From: Thiofilum flexile DSM 14609
GTDB taxonomy: Bacteria > Pseudomonadota > Gammaproteobacteria > Thiotrichales > Thiotrichaceae
DNA length: 64,000 nt
Direction: 5' to 3'
NCBI RefSeq assembly: GCF_000380185.1
Contig: NZ_KB904769.1
Coordinates: forward strand, 153,440-217,439
In this document: positions 8,089-16,797 of the stretch, piece by piece
How positions within the stretch are numbered: position 1 is the stretch's first letter
How the letters are laid out: every line of letters starts with the position of its first letter
The notes under the pieces: generated by a model
Told to the model about the DNA's origin: nothing
Database searches by the model: none
What the model saw: the letters and a program-made list of their open reading frames with translations, nothing else
Made by a program: the position numbers and the translations under genes

Positions 8089-9885
8089 ATGAGTTATCAA
8101 GTATTAGCCCGTAAATGGCGACCACAAAATTTCGAGCAAATGGTGGGGCAACAGCATGTGCTGCGTGCGCTTAAAACTGCTTTAAATGAACAACGGTTGC
8201 ATCATGCTTACTTATTCACCGGAACACGGGGAGTCGGTAAGACCACGGTGGCGCGGGTATTTGCTAAGAGTCTCAATTGCGAGGTGGGTATTTCAGCCAC
8301 TCCTTGTGGTGTGTGTCGTAGTTGTGTGGAAATTGCTGAAGGGCGGCATGTAGATTTAATCGAGGTGGATGCTGCCTCACGCACTAAAGTCGAAGATACC
8401 CGCGAATTACTAGAGAATGTACAATACGCCCCCACACGCGGGCGCTTTAAGATTTATCTGATTGACGAAGTGCATATGCTCTCCGGGCATAGCTTTAATG
8501 CCTTGCTCAAAACCTTAGAAGAGCCACCCGAACATATTAAATTCCTCCTAGCTACCACTGACCCGCAAAAGTTACCTGTCACGGTTTTATCGCGTTGTTT
8601 ACAGTTTAATCTCAAACGTATGTCACCGGAGATGATTGGTAACTATTTAAAGCAGGTATTAGAGAGCGAGCAGATTCCTTTTGAGGAGGGAGCGCTTACT
8701 CTATTAGGGCGGGCGGCAGATGGGAGTATGCGCGACGCGTTGAGTTTAACCGATCAGGCGATTGTGACCGGCGAGGGGCAGCTCGTCGAAGATGCAGTGC
8801 GTGATATGTTGGGGCTATTACCACAAGGCTTATTAGCACAATTGCTATTAGCCATTGCCCAAGAGGATACGCTAGCGGCCTTTGCTAGTATTGAGCAGTT
8901 ATCTCAAATGAATACCGATTTTATGCAAGCGGCGGAGAATGTTATTTCCTCCTTGCATCAAATTGCGATTCGCCAAGCGGTGCCGAGTCCTAGTCAAGAT
9001 GAGCTATCTACTTTAGTAGAGGTATTGAGTCCGGCGGATGTGCAGCTTTATTATCAGATAGCCTTGTATGGGCGACGTGATTTACCACTAGCGCCGGATG
9101 CACGTGCAGGGTTTGAAATGATGATTTTGCGGATGCTAGCATTTCGCTTGGATCAGCAAGAGAGTGTTCACGGGGACGGCAAAAAAAAAACTTTAACACC
9201 ACCACTGGCACCTAATAATAAAACTCCCGCTACTATTGAGCCTGCTAAGGCAGTACCTGTTCCACCGGCTAAGCGAGAGGTATTACCTTGGGAAGACGAG
9301 CCTGCCGCGATTATACCTACACCTAGTCAAGCAGCACCCGTTCAAGCCATAGTACCTAGCCCCACTACAACAGCACCTACCCCCCGTACTGTACAACCGG
9401 CTCCCTTGCTACCCGTAATGCCTACACCTAGCATACCCGCCCCGGCAGAGGTTAGTAGTGCTAGCGCTACTCTTAACAATACAACTAGTAGCAGCGAAGA
9501 AAATCCTTGGCATGCTATTTTACCTAAGCTGGGTCTCACTGGAATGACCGCAGAGATTGGGCGTAATTGCATCTTAGAGCGTTATGATGCATTAGCCGGA
9601 CGAGTACATTTACTCTTAGATCCTGCGAGTGACTCCTTACGCTCTGAAAGTACAGAAGCAGCTTTTATTGAAGCATTAAGCCAGTATTATCAACAGCCTG
9701 TGTCAGTAGTCTTGCAAGTGAAAGTGTTAACCGCCGAGTCTCCCGCGCAAAAAATTATCCGTTTAAGAGCAGCGCGGCAAAAAGCGGCGGAGACTAGTAT
9801 TCTCAGTGATCCCTTGGTGCAAGCACTGCAACAAGAGTATGGTGGGGTGATTATTTCGGGGTCGATTCGACCGATTGAGCAGTGA
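8089..9885 (+). CDS. dnaX: DNA polymerase III subunit gamma/tau
   Basis: This 598-residue protein is the clamp-loader ATPase that also ties the leading and lagging polymerase cores together. It begins [12 protein letters not shown], the standard family start. Walker A is GTRGVGKT (residues 45-52), the zinc site uses cysteines in NCEV...CGVCRSC (about 64-79), Walker B is LIDEVHML (about 124), and the SRC arginine-finger motif is in VLSRCLQF. Residues about 365-480 are a Pro/Ala-rich linker, and the C-terminal part corresponds to the tau-specific alpha-binding domain. A run of ten A at 9181-9190, in the linker just after the ATPase core, is a likely slippage point giving a short gamma form. It begins 25 bases after the SRP RNA gene and is followed by ybaB and recR. 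Confidence 0.97.
   Translation: MSYQVLARKWRPQNFEQMVGQQHVLRALKTALNEQRLHHAYLFTGTRGVGKTTVARVFAKSLNCEVGISATPCGVCRSCVEIAEGRHVDLIEVDAASRTKVEDTRELLENVQYAPTRGRFKIYLIDEVHMLSGHSFNALLKTLEEPPEHIKFLLATTDPQKLPVTVLSRCLQFNLKRMSPEMIGNYLKQVLESEQIPFEEGALTLLGRAADGSMRDALSLTDQAIVTGEGQLVEDAVRDMLGLLPQGLLAQLLLAIAQEDTLAAFASIEQLSQMNTDFMQAAENVISSLHQIAIRQAVPSPSQDELSTLVEVLSPADVQLYYQIALYGRRDLPLAPDARAGFEMMILRMLAFRLDQQESVHGDGKKKTLTPPLAPNNKTPATIEPAKAVPVPPAKREVLPWEDEPAAIIPTPSQAAPVQAIVPSPTTTAPTPRTVQPAPLLPVMPTPSIPAPAEVSSASATLNNTTSSSEENPWHAILPKLGLTGMTAEIGRNCILERYDALAGRVHLLLDPASDSLRSESTEAAFIEALSQYYQQPVSVVLQVKVLTAESPAQKIIRLRAARQKAAETSILSDPLVQALQQEYGGVIISGSIRPIEQ
9181..9190 (+). promoter_or_regulatory. Ten-adenine slippage run in dnaX
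   Basis: Ten consecutive A follow a GGC codon at the end of the conserved ATPase region. In frame they read Lys-Lys-Lys and the first base of a Thr codon. A shift to the -1 frame meets TAA at 9213-9215, giving about 375 residues. A shift to +1 (one A lost) meets TAA at 9194-9196, giving about 368 residues. Either slip would therefore yield a gamma-like short subunit. Programmed slippage in dnaX is known in Escherichia coli (ribosomal) and Thermus (transcriptional, on an A run). I see no strong downstream stem-loop, which favours slippage on the homopolymer itself. Confidence 0.6.
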
Positions 9886-9934
9886 TAGCAATTCTGTAGT
9901 AGACTATTCGCACATTACATTTAGGAGTACAGCT

Positions 9935-10261
9935 ATGATGAAAGGTGGTTTAGGTAATCTCATGAAGCAAGCGCAAAAAATGCAAGAAAATATGCAAAAA
10001 GCGCAGCAAGAAGTGGCAGAATTAGAGATTACGGGGCAATCCGGCGGGGGATTAGTCAGTGTGGTCGTGACAGGCAGCCATGAGTGCAAACGCGTCACGA
10101 TTGACCCATCCTTATTTGAAGATGATAAAGACATGATTGAGGACTTGGTTGCTGCTGCTTTTAATGATGCGGCACAACGCCTTGATGAGCGTACTAAAGC
10201 GCTGATGGCGGGTGCAACCGCTGGCATGCAATTACCGGCTGGTATGAAATTGCCCTTTTAA
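9935..10261 (+). CDS. ybaB: YbaB/EbfC family nucleoid-associated protein
   Basis: The 108-residue product starts [17 protein letters not shown], the usual family start, with AGGAG eight bases upstream of the ATG at 9935. A longer in-frame start at 9875 would overlap the end of dnaX and is not supported. The N-terminal coiled helix is rich in Met, Gln and Lys. The core follows, with the family's [14 protein letters not shown] and [16 protein letters not shown] segments and a C-terminal amphipathic helix with AAFNDA. YbaB proteins are small DNA-binding dimers, and the ybaB gene typically lies between dnaX and recR, as here. Confidence 0.96.
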   Translation: MMKGGLGNLMKQAQKMQENMQKAQQEVAELEITGQSGGGLVSVVVTGSHECKRVTIDPSLFEDDKDMIEDLVAAAFNDAAQRLDERTKALMAGATAGMQLPAGMKLPF

Positions 10262-10277
10262 TGGATCAGTATTGATT

Positions 10278-10300
10278 AGGGAGAGACCTTATTTCTCCCT
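10278..10300 (+). terminator. Stem-loop between ybaB and recR
   Basis: AGGGAGA at 10278-10284 pairs perfectly with TCTCCCT at 10294-10300 across a nine-base loop. No T tract follows, so it may be an attenuator, an RNA stability element or nothing; it separates ybaB from recR by structure rather than being a clear intrinsic terminator. Confidence 0.3.
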
Positions 10301-10302
10301 CC

Positions 10303-10329
10303 TTCGTCCTTAGTGTCGTGGATCGAAAC
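10303..10329. repeat. Degenerate CRISPR-repeat-like sequence related to 7766-7792
   Basis: The 27 bases match the repeat-like sequence at 7766-7792 at 20 of 27 ungapped positions, including the blocks TTCG, CGTGGAT and GAAAC. It lies in the ybaB-recR gap directly after a small stem-loop. By itself it would not be called a CRISPR repeat; the call rests on its similarity to the first copy. Confidence 0.3.
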
Positions 10330-10349
10330 AAGCAAATAGATAAACAAAC

Positions 10350-10946
10350 ATGAGTGATTCTTCCCTCCTTAAAGGTTTGATTGATGCTTTGCGGGTGCTG
10401 CCCGGCGTGGGGGCGCGTACCGCTCAACGGATGGCCTTTCATTTACTAGAGCATGATCGTGCCGGAGGGTTATACTTAGCACGTACTATGGCGCATGCTT
10501 TAGAGCATATTCATCACTGTCGTTGGTGTCGTACCCTGACCGAAAATGAGCTATGTAAAATCTGCTCCGATAGTGGACGCAATGGCAAGTTGCTGTGTGT
10601 AGTTGAGCATCCTTCCGATGTGATAGCACTAGAGCAGGCGACGGATTATCAGGGCTATTATTTTGTCTTAGGGGGGCGTTTATCCCCTTTAGATGGTATT
10701 AGTCCCGAAGATATTGGCCTAGATCAGCTTGAAAAGCGCCTCAGTGAGGGGCTAGTGAGTGAAATTATTTTAGCCACTAATCCGACCGTAGAAGGTGAGA
10801 TGACTGCTTATTATATCAATGATTTAGCCAAAAAATACCATATTACCACCAGTCGCATTGCTCATGGTGTGCCCGTAGGGAGCGAGCTGGAGTATGTAGA
10901 TAGTAGTACGCTCTCGCATGCTTTTGCAGGGCGGCGTAAATATTAA
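10350..10946 (+). CDS. recR: Recombination mediator protein RecR
   Basis: This 198-residue protein has the full RecR layout. A helix-hairpin-helix is at residues 8-30 ([21 protein letters not shown]). A four-cysteine zinc motif is at about 58-73 (CRWC...CKIC). A Toprim domain begins with [15 protein letters not shown] near residue 80. The C-terminal Walker-B-like and tail region ends in AFAGRRKY. RecR works with RecF and RecO to load RecA on gapped DNA. The dnaX-ybaB-recR order is the usual conserved block. Confidence 0.97.
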   Translation: MSDSSLLKGLIDALRVLPGVGARTAQRMAFHLLEHDRAGGLYLARTMAHALEHIHHCRWCRTLTENELCKICSDSGRNGKLLCVVEHPSDVIALEQATDYQGYYFVLGGRLSPLDGISPEDIGLDQLEKRLSEGLVSEIILATNPTVEGEMTAYYINDLAKKYHITTSRIAHGVPVGSELEYVDSSTLSHAFAGRRKY

Positions 10947-10970
10947 TTTGGGTTTAAATAGGGTTTGCAT

Positions 10971-11312
10971 ATGGATCAGAATTGTATTTTTTGCCGTATT
11001 GCGGCAGGGACTATGCCCGCTAAAGAATTGTATCGGGATGATGAAGTCGTTGTTTTTAATGATATTAATCCACAAGCTCCCTTTCATGCGTTAGTTATTC
11101 CGGTGAAACATCTAGCCACTTTGAATGAGGCCGAGGCGGTCGATCAAGCCGTGTTAGGTAAGCTTATGCTGGTAGCTAAACAAGTAGCCAATGCAGCCGG
11201 TTATCCCGACTACAAAGTCCAGATGAATTGTGGCAAAGGCGCGGGACAGATAGTGTTTCATATTCATCTACATGTGTTAGCCGGTCGGATGAGCCATAAA
11301 GAAGTAGGTTGA
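10971..11312 (+). CDS. HIT family nucleotide-binding protein (HinT-like)
   Basis: The product is 113 residues from the ATG at 10971. An upstream in-frame TTG at 10965 would add two residues, but the AGGG sequence near 10957 and the family start MDQNCIFCRI favour the ATG. Diagnostic features are the CIFC zinc-site-like start, the FNDINPQAPFHALVIPVKH core and the histidine triad HIHLHV near the C-terminus. HinT proteins hydrolyse purine nucleotide phosphoramidates such as AMP-lysine. It follows recR by 24 bases and may be co-transcribed. Confidence 0.93.
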   Translation: MDQNCIFCRIAAGTMPAKELYRDDEVVVFNDINPQAPFHALVIPVKHLATLNEAEAVDQAVLGKLMLVAKQVANAAGYPDYKVQMNCGKGAGQIVFHIHLHVLAGRMSHKEVG

Positions 11313-11374
11313 TTGGGTTAGTTGTCATTGCATTGTGCTATGCTTGTTAAACATCAATCTAGAGGGATAACAGT

Positions 11375-11701
11375 ATGCAAACCTTCAGTATTCGTGATCT
11401 ACCTGAACATACAGGCGACCTTAGTCGCACCGCTGAGCAAGGGCAATTGGCATTAGTGACCCATCATGGACAGCCTTTGTTTGTTAGCGTTCCGTTTAGT
11501 GAGAGTCTGTTGGCATTTGGTGTACATGTTGCTCTGGCTACCCATCTGTTTCAAGCCAACAGTATGAGTTTAGGTAAAGCTTCCAAACTGGCACGCATGT
11601 CTATTGCAGAATTTACCGAACATGTCAGTCGTTTGGGTATTCCAGTGGTAGATTATGATCCTAGTGAGCTAGACCAAGAGCTGGCGTACCTCAACTCATG
11701 A
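11375..11701 (+). CDS. Antitoxin-like protein: Phd-like N-terminus joined to a UPF0175-like C-terminus
   Basis: This 108-residue protein precedes a PIN-type toxin gene and overlaps it by four bases (ATGA), typical of a type II toxin-antitoxin pair. Residues 1-48 resemble a Phd/YefM-type DNA-binding antitoxin fold (short strands, GDLSRTAEQGQLALVTHHGQPLFV). Residues about 55-106 match the pattern of UPF0175 proteins (MSLGKASKLARMSIAEFTEHVSRLGIP, shortened: SLGKASKLA and EFTEHVS), which are commonly paired with DUF3368 toxins. AGAGGGA gives a good ribosome-binding site upstream. By analogy with the family it should neutralise the toxin and repress its own promoter. Confidence 0.75.
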   Translation: MQTFSIRDLPEHTGDLSRTAEQGQLALVTHHGQPLFVSVPFSESLLAFGVHVALATHLFQANSMSLGKASKLARMSIAEFTEHVSRLGIPVVDYDPSELDQELAYLNS

Positions 11702-12189
11702 AGTCTGTTATCGTCGCTGATACCAGTCCATTAATTGCGCTGGCGAAACTCCAACAACTCACCTTATTGAAAAGCGAGTTTGCCAATGTGCATGTACCAT
11801 TTACAGTATTAAGTGAGGCAACCCGCGACTTGCAACGTCCTGATGCTCGTCTGATTCGGGATTTTGCCAGTGAGTATTTGATTGTGCATGATGATGCGGA
11901 TAATGATTTCTGCACCCAATTACGTCCAACGTTGGATGAGGGCGAGCTTCAAGCACTGTATTTGGCGCGACAACTTAATTGTGCTGTATTGATTGATGAA
12001 TACATCGGGCGACAAGTTGCACAAAGTTATCAAATTCCGGTGGTGGGTGTACTGGGTATTTTGCTTAAAGCGAAACAGTCAGGAACTATTCCAGCAGTTG
12101 CACCACTCATCAATGATTTGCTAGCACAGGACTATCGCTTATCAAAAGCCTTGGTGCAAAAAGTGTTGCATGCAGCAGGTGAGGGGTAG
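11698..12189 (+). CDS. DUF3368-type PIN domain toxin (putative RNase)
   Basis: The protein has 163 residues and starts MKSVIVADTSPLIALAKL, with D8 as the first PIN-type acidic residue. Further acidic positions lie in the LSEATRD segment, in DEGELQALYLA and in VLIDEYIGR. The C-terminal half continues with the family's PVVGVLGILLKAK motif. DUF3368 proteins are a PIN branch (COG2405) usually partnered by UPF0175-like antitoxins, exactly as here. The likely activity is metal-dependent RNA cleavage; the target is unknown. It ends only 11 bases before the 3' end of the convergent rtcB. Confidence 0.82.
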   Translation: MKSVIVADTSPLIALAKLQQLTLLKSEFANVHVPFTVLSEATRDLQRPDARLIRDFASEYLIVHDDADNDFCTQLRPTLDEGELQALYLARQLNCAVLIDEYIGRQVAQSYQIPVVGVLGILLKAKQSGTIPAVAPLINDLLAQDYRLSKALVQKVLHAAGEG

Positions 12190-12200
12190 GGTTTAACCCA

Positions 12201-13430
12201 CTACCCCTTCACACAAACTACTTGTCTAAGCGTATGCACAATCTCCACTAAATCGCTTTGAGCAGCCATAACCTTATCAATCGGTTTATAGGCGGCTGGT
12301 GTTTCGTCGATCACACTTTCATCCACTCGACACTCCACTCCAGCAACAGCGAGTTTATGTTCATCAAGCGATACGCGGCGTTTGGCTTCGGTACGTGACA
12401 TCACGCGTCCGGCACCGTGGCTACAACTGCAAAAACTTTCTTCATTCCCTAGACCGCGCACAATAAAGGATTTTGCCCCCATACTTCCGGGGATAATACC
12501 CATTTCCCCCGCTTTTGCACTCACCGCACCTTTACGCGTAACCCATACATCCTTACCGTAATGGTGTTCGCGGCTGATATAGTTATGGTGACAATTCACT
12601 GCCTCTACATCGGCTGTAAAAGGAACGGGGAGCACTTCACGGATCGCCTGTAAAGTACGTGCCATCATCACCTCACGGTTCGCTTGAGCAAAATCTTGCG
12701 CCCACGCTACAGCCTCTACATAATCACGAAAATGTGAGCTACCTTCGGGGATATAGGCCAAATCTTTATCCGGCAAGTTGATGAAATAGCGCTCCATATC
12801 CTTTTTGGCTAACTCGATAAAGTGTGTACCAATCGCATTTCCCACCCCGCGTGACCCGCTATGTAGCATCACCCATACCGCTTGGTTTTCATCCAAACAC
12901 ACCTCAATAAAATGGTTCCCTGTTCCTAAGGTTCCCAAGTGATGTAGGTTATTCGTATTTTTCAAAAAAGGATGTTTTTCACATAACTGTTGGAAACCAG
13001 CGCTAAGTGTTAACCATTTATCTAATACCTCAGCAGGTGGCTGTCCCCAACTGCCGGTATCACGTTTACCACGGGTCGCGATACGCCCATGTGGAACGGC
13101 TTGCTCAATCTTTTTACGCATGGCTTCTAATGAATCGGGCAAATCGCTGGCTTTCAACGTGGTTTTAGCCGCCATCATGCCACAACCTAAATCCACCCCG
13201 ACCGCCGCTGGAATCACCGCGCCAATGGTGGGAATCACGCTACCAATCGTAGCCCCCTTACCCAGATGTACATCAGGCATCGCCGCAACCCATTGATGAA
13301 TAAAAGGCATCTTGGCAATGTTGAGCAGTTGACGCTTAGAGTTATCGTCAAAGGGTACGTTTTTAGTCCACGATTTAATCGGAGCATGACCTTCCTCATA
13401 GAGGACTTCATAATTACCAGTAATAGTCAT
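12201..13430 (-). CDS. rtcB: RNA-splicing ligase RtcB family protein
   Basis: The 409-residue protein joins RNA 2',3'-cyclic phosphate or 3'-phosphate ends to 5'-OH ends using GTP and Mn. The metal and nucleotide motifs are clear: PDVHLGKGATIGSV (D and H), GVDLGCGMMA (Cys ligand), GTGNHFIE, LHSGSRGVG, CHHNYISREHH, KGAVSAKAG, GSMG and SCSHGAGR, the last near the guanylated histidine. Its length is typical of the shorter bacterial RtcB branch. No archease or rtcA lies nearby. It converges on the PIN toxin gene, so the two are unlikely to share a transcript. Confidence 0.93.
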   Translation of the reverse strand: MTITGNYEVLYEEGHAPIKSWTKNVPFDDNSKRQLLNIAKMPFIHQWVAAMPDVHLGKGATIGSVIPTIGAVIPAAVGVDLGCGMMAAKTTLKASDLPDSLEAMRKKIEQAVPHGRIATRGKRDTGSWGQPPAEVLDKWLTLSAGFQQLCEKHPFLKNTNNLHHLGTLGTGNHFIEVCLDENQAVWVMLHSGSRGVGNAIGTHFIELAKKDMERYFINLPDKDLAYIPEGSSHFRDYVEAVAWAQDFAQANREVMMARTLQAIREVLPVPFTADVEAVNCHHNYISREHHYGKDVWVTRKGAVSAKAGEMGIIPGSMGAKSFIVRGLGNEESFCSCSHGAGRVMSRTEAKRRVSLDEHKLAVAGVECRVDESVIDETPAAYKPIDKVMAAQSDLVEIVHTLRQVVCVKG

Positions 13431-13724
13431 GATCGTTCCTTATTTGTTGTTAGTGACAACCTCAGTATTGCAAAGGGCGTGCCTAATTATAAAAATGTAA
13501 ATAAGATATTAATAATCCTGTATTTTTATATTAATCCATAATAGGGCTATGAAAAAATTTCTATGAAAATATATCTTATAGGATAAGCTTTTATTTTATT
13601 AGATATCTAGTCAGTATAGTGTTTTATTCTGGTTATAAGTGGATAAGTATGGGGTAATAACGCTTTGTATTCGTGATTAAGTTTGCTATTTTCACGCCCT
13701 TCATTATGTTTGAGGACTTACACC
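13431..13724. other. AT-rich intergenic region between divergent rtcB and dgkA
   Basis: These 294 bases are strongly AT-rich and hold the divergent promoters of rtcB and dgkA. I see no convincing gene: plus-strand frames here are antisense extensions from rtcB. A TATAGT hexamer (near 13614) could serve as a -10 for dgkA, but a good -35 is missing. No repeat or RNA gene is recognisable. Confidence 0.4.
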
Positions 13725-14084
13725 ATGCCTAAAGCTAAACATGGAATGGATCGACTGACTAATGCCTTGCGCTATTCTCGGCAGGGGTTGCAAGCAGCAT
13801 GGCGCGAGGAGGCCGCGTTTCGTGAGGAAGCGATTGTCGTAATGTTGAGTATTCCGCTGGCATGGTGGTTAGGTGATACGCCGCTAGAGCGTGTACTGCT
13901 GATTGCTAGTGTGTTGCTGGTGTTGATTGTGGAATTATTAAACTCTGCGATTGAGGCTGTGGTGGATCGTATTGGTACAGAGCAGCATGAGTTAGCCGGG
14001 CGTGCTAAGGATATGGGATCAGCAGCGGTATTATTGACGATATTCTTGAGTATATTGATCTGGTTAGGGATTTTATTCACTTGA
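13725..14084 (+). CDS. dgkA: Diacylglycerol kinase DgkA
   Basis: The product is 119 residues from the ATG at 13725, with a TTGAGGA sequence about ten bases upstream; an in-frame start at 13683 would add 14 residues outside the family. The small integral-membrane kinase shows the conserved EEAAFREE cytosolic helix and the catalytic stretch VELLNSAIEAVVDR with its Glu and Asn, followed by KDMGSAAVLL. Three membrane helices are evident. It phosphorylates diacylglycerol for recycling into phospholipid. Its stop codon overlaps the FNR-type box that probably serves the ccoN operon. Confidence 0.96.
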   Translation: MPKAKHGMDRLTNALRYSRQGLQAAWREEAAFREEAIVVMLSIPLAWWLGDTPLERVLLIASVLLVLIVELLNSAIEAVVDRIGTEQHELAGRAKDMGSAAVLLTIFLSILIWLGILFT

Positions 14085-14094
14085 TAAAAATCAA
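14081..14094 (+). promoter_or_regulatory. Perfect FNR/ANR-type box upstream of ccoN
   Basis: TTGATAAAAATCAA is an exact TTGAT-N4-ATCAA dyad, the binding consensus of the oxygen sensor FNR/ANR. It lies 224 bases before ccoN and overlaps the dgkA stop codon. If it acts as an activator site at about -41, transcription would start near 14129, leaving a leader of roughly 190 bases. Activation of cbb3 oxidase genes by FNR-type regulators at low oxygen is well known; here it is inferred from the site alone. Confidence 0.75.
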
Positions 14095-14317
14095 GAACAG
14101 TTCTGATAAATAAAAACTTGTCAAGTTTCACCCGATTAAGTTGGCATATTAAGATTCTCTTAAATGGGTTTTTGCTGTATCCTTAGGGATAGTTGTGTGT
14201 TTTCACACAGGTCATGCATAGGTTAAGGGTAATGCTGTTTTTACAGTAATTATATTTACCGCTAATTGTGTTTCCTACCCAATTCTGTTTTAAATTTTAA
14301 GTTAATGTTGAGGGCAA

Positions 14318-15766
14318 ATGATGGCTCATAGTGCAGTAGCTCCATCCGAGCAATATAACTATGAAATCGTGAAGAAATTTGCGATTGCTGCGATTGTCTG
14401 GGCTTTGGCAGGTATGACTGCCGGTGTGTATATCGCGTCAGAGCTGGCTTGGCCACTTTTGAATTTCGATATCGCCCAGATTACCTTTGGACGTTTACGT
14501 CCAGTCCATACCAGCGGCGTTATTTTTGGATTTGGTGGTAATGCGTTGTTTGCAACGTCTTACTATGTCATCCAACGTACGTGTCAGGTTCGCCTAGCAG
14601 GTGGTAATTTCTGGCCTAACTTTACGTTTTGGGGTTGGAATCTGTCGTTAGTGGTGGCAGGTATCGGTTATATGTTTGGTGTTACGCAAGGGCGTGAGTA
14701 TGCCGAGCCTGAGTGGTATGTTGATATTGCGATTGCAATCGTGTGGGTAACGTATTTCTTTATCTTCACCCTAACACTGATGCGCCGCAACCAACCGCAT
14801 ATCTATGTGGCTAACTGGTTCTATATGTCCTTTATTTTAGCCACAGCATTACTCCATATTTTCAATAACTTGACTATGCCAGTAAGCTTCTTTGGTACTA
14901 AATCCTATAGCTTATTCTCTGGTGTGCAAGATGCGATGACGCAATGGTGGTATGGTCACAATGCGGTAGGCTTCTTCTTAACCGCTGCCTTCTTAGGGAT
15001 GATGTATTACTTCGTACCTAAGCAAGCAGGCCGTCCGGTTTACTCTTATCGTTTATCCATTGTGCATTTCTGGGCGTTAAGCTTTATGTATATGTGGGTA
15101 GGTACTCACCATCTCCATTGGACAGCGATCCCTGACTGGACTTCTTCACTTGCAGCAGCTTTCTCGATTCTATTATTAATGCCATCTTGGGGTGGGATGA
15201 TTAATGGGATTATGACGCTATCGGGTGCTTGGGATAAATTACGTACTGATCCGATTATGCTGTTCTTAATCACTTCATTGTCTTTCTACGGTATGTCGAC
15301 CTTTGAAGGCCCGATGATGTCCTTAAAAAGTGTGAATGCTTTATCTCACTACACTGACTGGACAGTCGGTCACGTACACTCTGGTGCTTTGGGTTGGGTA
15401 GCGATGGTATCGATTGGTTCGTTCTATCATATGATTCCGCGCCTATGGAATACCACGATTTACAGCATTAAACTGATTTATGTACATTTCTTCTTAGCCA
15501 CTATTGGTACTATTTTATATATTACTGCGATGTGGGTGTCTGGTATTGGTCAAGGTTTAATGCTGCGTGCGTTTGATGAGTTTGGTAACTTGTCTTATTC
15601 CTTTATTGAAACGGTTGCCTTTATGCATGGCCCATTAGCTGCGCGTGCGATTGGTGGTATGTTCTTTGTAACCGGTATGATAGTGATGGCTTATAACGTC
15701 TATATGACGATTGCCCGCGCTAAACAAGAAGATTCTGTACCTGTTGCTGCTGCCGCTAAAGCCTAA
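14318..15766 (+). CDS. ccoN: cbb3-type cytochrome c oxidase subunit I
   Basis: This 482-residue, 12-helix subunit holds the oxygen-reducing centre. Ligand positions can be read directly: H64 and H354 for the low-spin haem b, H352 for haem b3, H214, H264 and H265 for CuB, and Y258 in the helix where the cross-linked tyrosine lies in cbb3 enzymes. Two adjacent ATGs exist (14318 and 14321); the GAGGG at about 14310-14314 is better spaced for the second, which would shorten the product by one residue. It is the first gene of ccoNOQP, with ccoO starting 11 bases after its stop. A perfect FNR-type box lies upstream. Confidence 0.98.
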   Translation: MMAHSAVAPSEQYNYEIVKKFAIAAIVWALAGMTAGVYIASELAWPLLNFDIAQITFGRLRPVHTSGVIFGFGGNALFATSYYVIQRTCQVRLAGGNFWPNFTFWGWNLSLVVAGIGYMFGVTQGREYAEPEWYVDIAIAIVWVTYFFIFTLTLMRRNQPHIYVANWFYMSFILATALLHIFNNLTMPVSFFGTKSYSLFSGVQDAMTQWWYGHNAVGFFLTAAFLGMMYYFVPKQAGRPVYSYRLSIVHFWALSFMYMWVGTHHLHWTAIPDWTSSLAAAFSILLLMPSWGGMINGIMTLSGAWDKLRTDPIMLFLITSLSFYGMSTFEGPMMSLKSVNALSHYTDWTVGHVHSGALGWVAMVSIGSFYHMIPRLWNTTIYSIKLIYVHFFLATIGTILYITAMWVSGIGQGLMLRAFDEFGNLSYSFIETVAFMHGPLAARAIGGMFFVTGMIVMAYNVYMTIARAKQEDSVPVAAAAKA

Positions 15767-15777
15767 GGAGGGCGATA

Positions 15778-16536
15778 ATGTTTAAACACGAAAGTATTGA
15801 AACGAATTCCGGTTTACTTATTGTCCTAACCCTAGTTGCAATCAGTATTGGTGGTTTAGTTGAGATTGTACCGCTGCACTATATCAATGGTACGGTGGAA
15901 AAAGTACAAGACCCTCAAACCGGATTGGATATGGTACGCCCTTATACCCCCTTAGAGTTACGGGGACGGGATATTTATATTCGTGAGGGTTGCTATACCT
16001 GCCATTCGCAAATGATTCGTCCCTTCCGTGATGAAGATTTGCGTTATGGTCATTATTCTCTGGCAGCAGAGTCTAAATATGATCACCCCTTCCAATGGGG
16101 TTCTAAACGGACAGGGCCTGATTTGGCTCGTGTCGGTAAAAAGTACTCCAATGAATGGCATGTGCAGCATTTGATTGCACCTCGTTCAGTAGTACCTGAG
16201 TCCATTATGCCTAACTACCCTTGGCTTGCCGAAACGGAACTGGCTTATGACGATATTCAAGATCGAATGATCGCACTCAAGAAAGTGGGTGTACCTTATT
16301 CGCTCACTCAAGAAGAATATCAAGCCAATGTGAAGCAATTTGGTGAAGAAGTTGCCAAAAAGTTAAACATTAATGCCGCAGAGAAAACCTTGGTTGCGGA
16401 TGCCGCTGCCGGTAACTTTGATGGTCAAGCCAACCGTGTGACTGAAATGGAAGCGCTCGTGGCTTACTTACAAGTACTCGGTACGATGGTGGACTTTACC
16501 AAGTTTGATGAAGATTATTTCATCCAATTCCGTTAA
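15778..16536 (+). CDS. ccoO: cbb3-type cytochrome c oxidase subunit II (mono-haem cytochrome c)
   Basis: A 252-residue membrane-anchored c-type cytochrome with one N-terminal membrane helix (about 12-34) and a single haem site, C72-Y-T-C75-H76. A methionine axial ligand is likely among MPNYPW. It passes electrons from CcoP towards the CcoN catalytic centre. AAGGAGGG lies just before the ATG. Sequence, length and position are all typical. Confidence 0.98.
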   Translation: MFKHESIETNSGLLIVLTLVAISIGGLVEIVPLHYINGTVEKVQDPQTGLDMVRPYTPLELRGRDIYIREGCYTCHSQMIRPFRDEDLRYGHYSLAAESKYDHPFQWGSKRTGPDLARVGKKYSNEWHVQHLIAPRSVVPESIMPNYPWLAETELAYDDIQDRMIALKKVGVPYSLTQEEYQANVKQFGEEVAKKLNINAAEKTLVADAAAGNFDGQANRVTEMEALVAYLQVLGTMVDFTKFDEDYFIQFR

Positions 16537-16578
16537 TTAGGACAAGTTTGTGGTCAGTGTAACGACAAGGAGAAAGTA

Positions 16579-16794
16579 ATGTTAACGAATGCTTGGTTAT
16601 GGCTAATTGATTTAGGAAATAGCAAAGTACTCGCGCTATTAATTTTCTTCTTCACGTTTTTAGGAATTTTGTTTTATGTGTATGGTAGTCGCCGGCGTAG
16701 TGAGCGTTTAGAGTCGTATCGGTTCTTGCCACTACAAGATGATGACGCACCCGGAGTTCCTCACACTGAGCAACAACCCAAAGGTGAGAAATAA
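16579..16794 (+). CDS. ccoQ: cbb3 oxidase small subunit
   Basis: A 71-residue protein with one membrane helix (about 19-37, LALLIFFFTFLGILFYVYG) followed by a basic SRRRSERLESYRFLPLQDDD tail, as is common for CcoQ. It helps stabilise the assembled oxidase. AAGGAG lies seven bases before the ATG. It lies between ccoO and ccoP, the usual place for this subunit. Confidence 0.93.
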   Translation: MLTNAWLWLIDLGNSKVLALLIFFFTFLGILFYVYGSRRRSERLESYRFLPLQDDDAPGVPHTEQQPKGEK

Positions 16795-16797
16795 ATT

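Noticed and set aside
13266..13541. Plus-strand open frame across the start of rtcB
   Set aside because: It lies antisense to the conserved rtcB N-terminus and has no family or binding site.
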